A DNA stretch of 64,000 nt, from NCBI RefSeq assembly GCF_900188445.1, contig NZ_FZOR01000016.1, positions 1-64,000 on the forward strand, given 5' to 3'. Made by a program: the position numbers and the translations under genes. Below, piece by piece: positions 9,011-15,042 of this stretch (within the stretch, counting starts at the first letter, position 1; every line of letters starts with the position of its first letter). This DNA comes from Actinomadura meyerae. Lineage in GTDB: Bacteria > Actinomycetota > Actinomycetes > Streptosporangiales > Streptosporangiaceae. The notes under the pieces were generated by a model. That model searched no databases and was not told the origin of the DNA. It saw only the letters and a program-made list of their open reading frames with translations.

Positions 9011-10164
9011 GTCGAGTACGCCGAGTTCTCGTGGACGTAGTCGGCCGTGAGGTCGGTCGTCCAGACGGTGGCGCTGTGCGGGCCCGCGGCGAGGTCGACG
9101 GTGATCGTCACGTCGCGGGGCCGCAGGTCGACCTTGTCGCGGTCGTCGCCGGACGCGCCGTTCCGGCACACCCACACGCCGTTGATCGCGACGTTGAGGT
9201 GGTCGGGCTCGAACACCGCGTCGGTGGTGCCGACCGCCGACAGCACCCGGCCCCAGTTCGGGTCCTCGCCGTGGATCGCGCACTTGAGCAGGTTGTTGCG
9301 GGCGATGGAGCGCCCGACGGCGACCGCGTCGTCCTCGGACGCGGCGCCGACGACCTCGATCGCGATGGCCTTGGACGCGCCCTCGGCGTCCACCAGCAGC
9401 TGCCGGGTCAGGTCGGCGCACACCTCGGTGAGCAGCGCGGTGAACTCCTCCTCGTCCGGGACGGTCCCGGCGGCGCCGGACGCCAGCAGCAGGACGGTGT
9501 CGTTGGTGGACATGCAGCCGTCGGAGTCGAGCCGGTCGAGGGTGGCGCCGGTCGCCGCGCGCAGCGCCCGGTCGAGCGTCGCGGCCGGCAGGTCGGCGTC
9601 GGTGGTGACGACGCAGAGCATGGTCGCCAGGGACGGCGCCAGCATGCCCGCGCCCTTGGCCATCGCGCCGATCATGTAGCCGCCGGCGCCCTGCCGGAAG
9701 GAGATCTTGGCGACGGTGTCGGTGGTGCGGATCGCGTCGGCGGCGGCGAGGCCGCCGTCGCCGCGCGACAGCTCGGCGGCGGCCTTGTCGACGCCGGGCA
9801 GCAGCAGGTCCATGTCCAGGCGCTCGCCGATCAGCCCGGTGGAGCAGACCGCGATCTCGCCGGCGGAGTCGTCCAGCAGCTCGGCGGCCTTCTCGGCGGT
9901 GGCGTGGGTGTCCTGGAAGCCGGGGGCGCCGGTGCAGGCGTTGGCGCCGCCCGCGTTCAGCACGACCGCGCGGACGCGGCCGCCCTTGAGGACCTGCTCG
10001 GACCACAGGACGGGCGCGGCCTTCACGCGGTTGCGGGTGAAGACTCCGGCCGCCGCGCGGGACGGCCCGTCGTTGACCACGAGGGCCAGGTCGCGGTTGC
10101 CGCTGGGCTTGAGCCCGGCGACGACGCCCGCTGCGCGGAAACCCCGGGGGGCGGTGACGCTCAA
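9007..10164 (-). CDS. argJ: Bifunctional ornithine acetyltransferase / N-acetylglutamate synthase
   Basis: ArgJ recycles the acetyl group from N-acetylornithine to glutamate. The precursor self-cleaves into two chains at an Ala-Thr bond, seen here as ATML within GAGMLAPSLATML, with nucleophile T181. The best start is TTG at 10164: GGAG lies seven bases upstream, it overlaps the argC stop as TTGA, and the resulting 385 residues match the family. No ATG or GTG occurs in frame nearby. Whether it is mono- or bifunctional cannot be told from sequence alone. Confidence 0.94.
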   Translation of the reverse strand: MSVTAPRGFRAAGVVAGLKPSGNRDLALVVNDGPSRAAAGVFTRNRVKAAPVLWSEQVLKGGRVRAVVLNAGGANACTGAPGFQDTHATAEKAAELLDDSAGEIAVCSTGLIGERLDMDLLLPGVDKAAAELSRGDGGLAAADAIRTTDTVAKISFRQGAGGYMIGAMAKGAGMLAPSLATMLCVVTTDADLPAATLDRALRAATGATLDRLDSDGCMSTNDTVLLLASGAAGTVPDEEEFTALLTEVCADLTRQLLVDAEGASKAIAIEVVGAASEDDAVAVGRSIARNNLLKCAIHGEDPNWGRVLSAVGTTDAVFEPDHLNVAINGVWVCRNGASGDDRDKVDLRPRDVTITVDLAAGPHSATVWTTDLTADYVHENSAYST

Positions 10165-11189
10165 GGGGACACTCCGATCGTGGTCAGCCCGAGTTCTTCC
10201 GGGAGGCCGAGGGCGATGTTGGCGCTCTGGACCGCGCCGCCCGCGGTGCCCTTGGCGAGGTTGTCGACGGCGGCGACCACGACGATGCGGCCCGCCGCCT
10301 CGTCCAGGGCCGTCTGGAGGAGGACGGTGTTCGCGCCGAGCGTCATGGACGTGGCGGGCCACCGGCCCTCGGGGAGCAGGCCGGCGAACGGCTCGCCGGC
10401 GTAGGCCGCGGTGTAGGCGGCGCGCAGCGCCTCGGCGGTCACCCCGGGGCGGGCCTTGGCCGTGCAGGTGGCGAGGATGCCGCGGCTCATCGGCGCGAGC
10501 GTCGGGGTGAAGGAGACCGTGACCGGCTCCCCCGCGGCGGCGCTCAGGTTCTGCACCATCTCGGGCGTATGCCTATGCGTCCCGCCGACGCCGTAGGCGG
10601 ACATCGAGCCCATCACCTCGCTGCCGAGCAGGTGCGGCTTGAGGGCCCGTCCCGCCCCGGAGGTGCCGGACGCGGCGACGACGACGGCGTCGGGTTCGGC
10701 GAGCCCGGCCGCGTACGCCGGGGCCAGCGCGAGCGACACCGCGGTCGGGTAGCAGCCCGGGACGGCGATCCTCCTGGCGCCGCGCAGCGCCTCCCGGTGG
10801 CCGGACAGCTCGGGCAGGCCGTAGGGCCAGGTGCCGGCGTGGGGGGTGCCGTAGAAAGCCTCCCAGGCGGCGGCGTCGCGGAGCCGGTGGTCGGCGCCGC
10901 AGTCGACGACCAGGACGTCCTCGCCGAGCTGCGCGGCGAGCGGCCCGGACTGGCCGTGCGGCAGCGCCAGGAACACCAAGTCGTGGCCGGACAGGGTCTC
11001 GGGGGTGGTCTCGGCCAGGACGCGCCCGGCCAGGGATCGCAGGTGGGGCTGGTGCGCGCCCAGTTCGGTGCCCGCGTTGGAGCCCGCCGTCAGCGCGCCG
11101 ATCTCGAACTCTGGATGTCCCGCCAGGATGCGCAGCAGCTCGCCGCCCGCGTACCCGCTGGCGCCGGCGACCGCCGTCCGGATTCCCAT
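10161..11189 (-). CDS. argC: N-acetyl-gamma-glutamyl-phosphate reductase
   Basis: The enzyme reduces N-acetylglutamyl phosphate to the semialdehyde with NADPH. The 342-residue protein opens with a Rossmann motif (GASGYAGGELLR, residues 9-20) and has the catalytic cysteine C146 in AVPGCYPTA. The start is ATG at 11189, with GGCAGGGAG directly upstream. It is the first gene of argC-J-B-D-F-R, and a promoter with a possible ARG box lies about 30 bases upstream. Confidence 0.97.
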   Translation of the reverse strand: MGIRTAVAGASGYAGGELLRILAGHPEFEIGALTAGSNAGTELGAHQPHLRSLAGRVLAETTPETLSGHDLVFLALPHGQSGPLAAQLGEDVLVVDCGADHRLRDAAAWEAFYGTPHAGTWPYGLPELSGHREALRGARRIAVPGCYPTAVSLALAPAYAAGLAEPDAVVVAASGTSGAGRALKPHLLGSEVMGSMSAYGVGGTHRHTPEMVQNLSAAAGEPVTVSFTPTLAPMSRGILATCTAKARPGVTAEALRAAYTAAYAGEPFAGLLPEGRWPATSMTLGANTVLLQTALDEAAGRIVVVAAVDNLAKGTAGGAVQSANIALGLPEELGLTTIGVSP

Positions 11190-11219
11190 CTCCCTGCCCT
11201 CTCGAAGACAACAAGCAAG

Positions 11220-11248
11220 AGTATGCAGGACCCTGGATGTCTATTCAA
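11220..11248 (-). promoter_or_regulatory. argC operon promoter with candidate ARG box
   Basis: A minus-strand -35 TTGAAT (11248-11243) and -10 CATACT (11225-11220) are 17 bases apart, 30 bases ahead of the argC ATG. Overlapping the -35, TGAATAGACATCCA (11247-11234) resembles the 14-base ARG-box core TGAATAATTATTCA, with one half intact and the other partly degenerate. ArgR binding here would block RNA polymerase. The site is a candidate only. Confidence 0.5.
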
Positions 11249-11307
11249 CGCCGGGGCCCGGTTTTCCCACCTGTCGAGACGAGCGCCACACCGCGCGCCT
11301 CCTGCAC

Positions 11308-11350
11308 GTCAACCGAAGTTGACATCACCCCAGCGTCAACCTATGTTGAC
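11308..11350 (+). promoter_or_regulatory. marR promoter with twin GTCAAC-N4-GTTGAC palindromes
   Basis: Two palindromes with identical arms, GTCAAC-N4-GTTGAC, lie at 11308-11323 and 11335-11350, centres 27 bases apart. The -35 TTGACA (11319-11324) is made from the right arm of the first. The -10 TATGTT (11342-11347) sits in the second, with a 17-base spacer. Binding at either site would therefore cover a core promoter element. The likely ligand is the MarR protein encoded next (autoregulation), which is inference. Confidence 0.75.
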
Positions 11351-11354
11351 GAGC

Positions 11355-11427
11355 ATGGAGCTGCGAAGCGAGTATTTAGGGGGCTAAAGATTTGCTATCT
11401 AAAGTTCAGGCCCCTAACATCACCGCC
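11355..11427 (+). other. marR leader with a 10-codon ORF and further symmetric elements
   Basis: Transcription from the upstream promoter should start near 11354, next to an ATG at 11355 opening a 10-codon ORF (MELRSEYLGG, stop 11385-11387) that could be translated leaderless. The leader also has TTTAG-GGGG-CTAAA (11375-11388) and an imperfect palindrome TTTGCTATCTAAA (11391-11403). Base composition is far more AT-rich than coding sequence here, which is why I do not extend marR back to TTG 11392. Confidence 0.4.
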
Positions 11428-11955
11428 ATGGGGAACTTCGGGATCGACGACCTCAAGCTGTACGGCCCCATGGAGGAGTGGCCGGTCGGCCGGCTCTTCG
11501 CCGCGGCCTCGCGGCTGGCGGGCCCCGTCGTCTGGCGGATCGTCGAGAAGCACGGCATCAGCCCCGCCGGGTACTTCCTGCTGCGCCTGCTGATCGTCGA
11601 GGACGGCCTGCGCCCCGGCGAGGTCGCCAAGCGGCTGCACGTGACCCCCGCCACGGTCACCTCGGTGGTCGACACGCTGGAGCGCAACGGGCACGTGCGG
11701 CGCGAGCCGTCCTACCGCGACCGGCGCGGGGTCATGCTGCGCATCACCGACTCCGGCCGGGAACTGCTCGCCGAGAAGGCGGAGCCCATCGGGCGGGACC
11801 TCGGCCGCCTCTACGACGTCGCCGACCCGGAGGACGTCGAGGCGGTCCGCCGGTTCCTGCTCAGGCTGATCCAGCGGCTCGAGAACTACCCCCACGACAA
11901 CGACCTGCACGACGACAACGACGACGACGAGGAAGCGGAGGGAGACGGCGCATGA
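11428..11955 (+). CDS. MarR-family transcriptional regulator
   Basis: The 175-residue product is a winged-helix MarR regulator. The recognition region is GEVAKRLHVTPATVTSVVDTL, followed by the wing RREPSYRDRRGVMLRITDSG. The C-terminus ends in a strongly acidic tail rich in D, N and E. I chose ATG 11428; the alternative TTG 11392 would add codons such as CTA, TCT and AAA that are foreign to local usage. The stop overlaps the start of the exporter ATPase (ATGA), so it likely represses its own exporter operon in response to a small-molecule ligand that cannot be predicted. Confidence 0.88.
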   Translation: MGNFGIDDLKLYGPMEEWPVGRLFAAASRLAGPVVWRIVEKHGISPAGYFLLRLLIVEDGLRPGEVAKRLHVTPATVTSVVDTLERNGHVRREPSYRDRRGVMLRITDSGRELLAEKAEPIGRDLGRLYDVADPEDVEAVRRFLLRLIQRLENYPHDNDLHDDNDDDEEAEGDGA

Positions 11956-12920
11956 CCGAATCCCCGGAAGCGGCCGTCCGCACGGTCGGCCTGCGGAAGA
12001 CCTATCCCCCGTCCGGGCCCCGCCCGGAGGTGCGCGCGGTGCGGGGCATCGACCTGGACGTCCCGCGCGGCGAGTTCTTCGGGCTCCTCGGCCCGAACGG
12101 CGCGGGCAAGTCCACCACCATCGGCATGCTCACCACGCTGGTCGTGCCGACCGGCGGCAGCGCCCACGTGACCGGCCTGGACGTGGTGAAGGACGCGGTC
12201 GAGATCAAGCGGCGCATCGGCGTGGTGTCGCAGAACAACACCCTCGACAGCGACCTGACCGTGGCCGAGAACCTGGAGTTCCGCGGCCGCTACTTCGGCC
12301 TCGGCGCCCGCGACGCCCGGCGCCGGGCCGGCGAGCTGCTGGAGCTGTTCGGGCTCACCGAGCAGCGCGGCGGCAACCCGTTCGAGATCTCCGGCGGGCA
12401 GGCCAAGCGGGTGATGATCTGCCGGGCCCTGATGCACGGGCCCGAGGTGCTGTTCCTGGACGAGCCGACCGCCGGCCTCGACCCGCAGACCCGCACCAAC
12501 CTGTGGGAGGTGCTGCGCGGCCTCCAGGCGGGCGGGCAGACGATCCTCCTCACCACCCACTACATGGAGGAGGCCGAGGCGCTCTGCGACCGGGTCGCGG
12601 TCGTCGACCACGGCGAGGTCCTGGCCAGCGGCACCGTCGACCAGCTGAAGTCCAGCGCCGGCGCCGACACCGTCATCACCGTCAGCTACGACGCCCCCGC
12701 GCCGCAGGAGATCAAGAAGCTCTCCGACCGGGACGGCATCAGCAAGGTCGAGGTCACCGACGGCCAGGTGCGGGTGTTCGCCTCGGCCCCCGACGGGATC
12801 CTCGGCGAGCTCGTCACGATCGGCTCGTCCGCCGGCGTCGGCGTCACCGACGCCACCCAGCTCCGGCCCAGCCTGGAGACCGTCTTCCTCACCCTCACCG
12901 GAAGGGACTACCGCGAATGA
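11952..12920 (+). CDS. ABC exporter ATP-binding protein (DrrA-like)
   Basis: This 322-residue protein is a stand-alone ATPase of the DrrA/antibiotic-exporter type. It has Walker A GPNGAGKST (47-55), the ABC signature ISGGQAKRV (about 146-154), Walker B VLFLDEPTAGLD and the switch segment LLTTHYMEEAEALCDR. The C-terminal 90 residues are the extra regulatory domain common in this subfamily. It overlaps marR upstream and the permease downstream by four bases each, so one ATPase, one permease and one regulator are made together. Substrate is unknown; drug or lipid efflux is typical. Confidence 0.93.
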   Translation: MTESPEAAVRTVGLRKTYPPSGPRPEVRAVRGIDLDVPRGEFFGLLGPNGAGKSTTIGMLTTLVVPTGGSAHVTGLDVVKDAVEIKRRIGVVSQNNTLDSDLTVAENLEFRGRYFGLGARDARRRAGELLELFGLTEQRGGNPFEISGGQAKRVMICRALMHGPEVLFLDEPTAGLDPQTRTNLWEVLRGLQAGGQTILLTTHYMEEAEALCDRVAVVDHGEVLASGTVDQLKSSAGADTVITVSYDAPAPQEIKKLSDRDGISKVEVTDGQVRVFASAPDGILGELVTIGSSAGVGVTDATQLRPSLETVFLTLTGRDYRE

Positions 12921-13768
12921 CCGCCTCCACGGCCCCCGCCGTCCTCGCCCCCCCGCCGCCGGCGCGGGCGACGGTCCCGCGCACGTTCGCCGCGATGATG
13001 GCGCGCGAGGCGCGCGTCATGCGCAAGAACTTCCTGTCGACGTTCGTCCGGGTGCTGGTGCAGCCGGTGATGTTCGTGTTCGTGTTCGCCTACGTCCTGC
13101 CGAAGCTCGGCGGCGGCGCGATGGCGGGCGGGCCGGGCGGGCCGTCGTTCTCCACCATCCTGCTGCCCGGCCTGGTCGGCTCGTCGATCATCATGCAGGC
13201 GATGATGGCCGTGATCTTCCCGCTGATGATGGAGCTGACCTGGCAGAAGTCGATCACCGACCGGGCGCTGGCACCGGTGCCGGTCCCGCTGCTGGCCGCG
13301 CAGAAGATCATCGCGGCGGCGGCGCAGGGGCTGATCGGCGGGCTGCTGGTGTTCCCGGCGGTGCTGTTCATCCACGCCGAGGGCGAGGCGCCCGATGTGC
13401 ACGTGGACAACTGGCCGGTGCTGATCCTGGTCATGGTGGCCGGGGCGCTGCTGTCGGCGGCGGGCGGCCTGCTGCTCGGCACCCTCATGAACCCGCAGAA
13501 GGTCCAGGTCCTGTTCGCGATGGTGCTGCTGCCGATGACGATGCTCGGCTGCGTCTACTACCCGTGGTCGGCGCTCGACAGCATCCGCTGGCTGCAGATC
13601 GCGAGCCTGTTCAACCCCCTCGTCTACGTCAGCGAGGGGCTGCGCAGCGCGCTCACCCCAGACATCCCGCACATGCCGGTCTGGGCGTTCCTGCTGGCCA
13701 TCGTCGGCGGGACGGTCCTGCTGACCTGGGCCGCGATGCGCACCTTCACCAAGCGCGTCCTCACCTGA
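12917..13768 (+). CDS. ABC-2 type exporter permease (DrrB-like)
   Basis: The 283-residue membrane protein belongs to the ABC-2 transporter family. After an Ala/Pro-rich N-terminus it has about six hydrophobic segments, including VLVQPVMFVFVFAYVLP, a pair around residues 85-110, VLILVMVAGALLSAAGGLL, VLFAMVLLPMTMLGCVYY and a final one near FLLAIVGGTVLLTWAA. It should dimerise and pair with the ATPase encoded just before it. The start is the ATG overlapping the ATPase stop. A strong hairpin follows 45 bases downstream. Confidence 0.93.
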   Translation: MTASTAPAVLAPPPPARATVPRTFAAMMAREARVMRKNFLSTFVRVLVQPVMFVFVFAYVLPKLGGGAMAGGPGGPSFSTILLPGLVGSSIIMQAMMAVIFPLMMELTWQKSITDRALAPVPVPLLAAQKIIAAAAQGLIGGLLVFPAVLFIHAEGEAPDVHVDNWPVLILVMVAGALLSAAGGLLLGTLMNPQKVQVLFAMVLLPMTMLGCVYYPWSALDSIRWLQIASLFNPLVYVSEGLRSALTPDIPHMPVWAFLLAIVGGTVLLTWAAMRTFTKRVLT

Positions 13769-13812
13769 CAGGGAACGACCTGACCGGGAACGAACTGACC
13801 GCGAGCGCGAGC

Positions 13813-13845
13813 GGGGCCCGAGGGTTTTGCCAGCCCCCGGGCCCC
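13813..13845. terminator. Bidirectional terminator downstream of the exporter operon
   Basis: GGGGCCCG (813-820) pairs with CGGGCCCC (838-845), with three further base pairs inside and a T-run in the loop. It ends the plus-strand marR-exporter operon and, read the other way, lies 24 bases past the second tRNA-like RNA. It may therefore stop transcription from both sides. Confidence 0.7.
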
Positions 13846-13868
13846 TGTGGTTGCCGCCCAGTTCGCAC

Positions 13869-13999
13869 GCCGGTCCCGGATGAACGCGGATCAGTCTGAA
13901 CGCTCCGGCGCGTTGCCGTTACGCCATCGCCCCACGAGCGGAGCGAGCCGGATTCGAACCGGCATTTCCGGAGTCGCGTCCACGTCCGGGCGGACCGGC
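13869..13999 (-). ncRNA. Circularly permuted tRNA-like RNA, copy B (Y-RNA-like)
   Basis: The RNA reads T arm then acceptor then D arm, the reverse of a tRNA. The T arm is 13963-13947 (GCCGG stem, TTCGAAT loop). Acceptor 3' strand TCGCTCC (13946-13940) is joined by six bases (GCTCGT) to acceptor 5' strand GGGGCGA (13933-13927), all seven positions pairing with one G-U. The D arm is 13924-13910 (GCGT/ACGC, loop containing GG). Where a tRNA has its anticodon stem, TCCGG (13972-13968) pairs with CCGGA (13908-13904) and leads to a long basal stem: GCCGGTCC (13999-13992) with GGACCGGC (13876-13869), then CGGA/TCCG after a 3-base bulge, then GGACGC/GCGTTC. There is no 7-base anticodon loop or U33. 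Bacterial Y RNAs have this architecture. Ends are estimated from the outermost pairing. Confidence 0.7.
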
Positions 14000-14002
14000 G
14001 AT

Positions 14003-14158
14003 GAGCGGCGGATGCTGAGCTTCGAGCGAGAATCTGAGGTTGAGCGGGCGGCTGCCTCTACCGGTTGGGCCACCCCGGCGCGGGTGCCGGGGGCGGGATT
14101 CGAACCCGCACTGAACGCTCACCCTGGTCAGCTTCGGCTTCAGCTTCAGCTTGCGCTC
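14003..14158 (-). ncRNA. Circularly permuted tRNA-like RNA, copy A (Y-RNA-like)
   Basis: This copy precedes copy B on the same strand and has the same order. The T arm is 14109-14093 (GCGGG stem, TTCGAAT loop). Acceptor 3' strand CCCCGGC (14092-14086), a six-base loop ACCCGC, and acceptor 5' strand GCCGGGG (14079-14073) form a perfect 7-bp helix. The D-arm-like hairpin is 14070-14054 with GG in its loop. The anticodon-position helix is AGGGTGAGCG (14125-14116) with CGCTCAACCT (14046-14037), one A-G mismatch. Further pairings, GCTGA(A)GCT (14150-14142) with AGCTCAGC (14021-14014) and GAGCG (14158-14154) with CGCTC (14007-14003), extend it into a bulged basal stem. About 7 bases between D arm and stem stay unexplained. 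No promoter is obvious, and the outer ends are less certain than in copy B. Confidence 0.65.
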
Positions 14159-14166
14159 CTCGCGCA

Positions 14167-14236
14167 CCCCCCGCCTGGCGGGGGGAGTCCATTCTGTCGT
14201 CGCGGGCGGCCGGCCGCGGCGCGGGCGCCGCGGCCG
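14167..14236 (-). terminator. Two hairpins between the DUF7873-type gene and the tRNA-like RNAs
   Basis: The first hairpin, 14211-14236, has 12-base complementary arms and begins five bases past the stop codon of the protein gene. The second, 14167-14185, has nine-base arms (CCCCCCGCC / GGCGGGGGG) around one base. The first is a convincing terminator. If it is efficient, the RNAs need their own promoter; if leaky, they could be processed from the protein gene's 3' end. Confidence 0.6.
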
Positions 14237-14240
14237 GGAC

Positions 14241-14975
14241 TCACCCGAAGATGTAGCCGAACACCGCGTCCCCGACCCGCTGGTCGGTCACCTCGGTGCC
14301 GTTGGCCTCCTCCCGCGCGAACTTCACCGCGTCCCGGAGCCGCTCGACGCGGTCGAGCAGCTCGTTGACCCGCCGGGCGGGCAGCGCGCCGGAGAACTTC
14401 ACCGTCGTCCAGTGGCCGACGGCGATGTCCTCGTAGTACACCTCGACCTGCGCCGGGTGCTTGTCGGTCGCCTCCGCCTTGACGTGGTTGCGCGGCACCT
14501 TCTTGGTCTTCACCGTGCGGACGGGCTCCGTCCGCCACACGTCGGTGGACGGGTCGAAGGTCCACGTCTCGGCCGCGTCCAGGATCGGCAGCTTCCGCAG
14601 GAAGGCGTGCAGGTCGGTCAGCTGCTTCTCCAGGAACAGCAGGTAGGTGACCGGCACGTCGCGCAGCAGTGTCGTGCCGTCCACCGCCACGTCGGCGCGG
14701 GCGAGGCAGTTCGCCCAGTCCTTGGTGGCGGTGACGTCGAGCAGCCGCGTGAGCGAGCGCGTCACGTCGCGCAGGACGCCCTCCACCGTGACCTGCACGC
14801 GGGTGGACTCGGCGGGCAGCGGCTCGCCGTCCTCGTCCTTCGGCTGGTAGGTCCGCGAGATGCCCGACAGCAGCGGGGCCTTCTGCGTCGACTGGTGCGC
14901 CGCAGCCAGGTCCTGGGCGGACTTGCTCTTCACGCCCTTCTCGACCGCGATGATCTGGTTGAGCTTGGTCGGCAT
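14241..14975 (-). CDS. Conserved actinobacterial protein of unknown function (DUF7873-like)
   Basis: The 244-residue soluble protein begins MPTKLNQIIAVEKGVKSKS and contains SGISRTYQPKDEDGE, VTATKDWANC, VPVTYLLFLEKQLTDL, KVPRNHVKAEATDKHP and VKFSGALPARRVNELLDRV. I recognise this pattern from conserved actinobacterial proteins, I believe DUF7873, with no assigned function. It has no signal peptide, membrane segment or recognisable catalytic motif, and no TROVE/Ro60 features. A well-placed GAGGGGAAG precedes the ATG. It lies immediately upstream of the two tRNA-like RNAs on the same strand, so it might bind or process them, but this is only suggested by position. Confidence 0.75.
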   Translation of the reverse strand: MPTKLNQIIAVEKGVKSKSAQDLAAAHQSTQKAPLLSGISRTYQPKDEDGEPLPAESTRVQVTVEGVLRDVTRSLTRLLDVTATKDWANCLARADVAVDGTTLLRDVPVTYLLFLEKQLTDLHAFLRKLPILDAAETWTFDPSTDVWRTEPVRTVKTKKVPRNHVKAEATDKHPAQVEVYYEDIAVGHWTTVKFSGALPARRVNELLDRVERLRDAVKFAREEANGTEVTDQRVGDAVFGYIFG

Positions 14976-15042
14976 CGTTCACTTCCCCTCGTTCGCGACA
15001 CGACCGTAGCAGCGGCGATATCGCATGATCACACCATTTTCG

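Noticed and set aside
11392..11427. marR start at TTG 11392
   Set aside because: The added codons use A/T third positions unlike the rest of the gene and overlap operator-like sequence, so ATG 11428 is preferred, although AGGGGG at eight bases upstream leaves the TTG possible.
13940..14110. Two ordinary tRNA genes suggested by TTCGAAT T-loops
   Set aside because: In both cases the T arm and acceptor 3' strand come before the acceptor 5' strand and D arm, and cross-pairing acceptor strands between the two elements (GCCGGGG with TCGCTCC) fails. No 7-base anticodon loop with U33 is present.
13919..14167. An 82-codon ORF across the tRNA-like elements (minus strand)
   Set aside because: Its peptide simply translates the T-arm and acceptor repeats, a typical shadow of structured RNA, and it has no ribosome-binding site.
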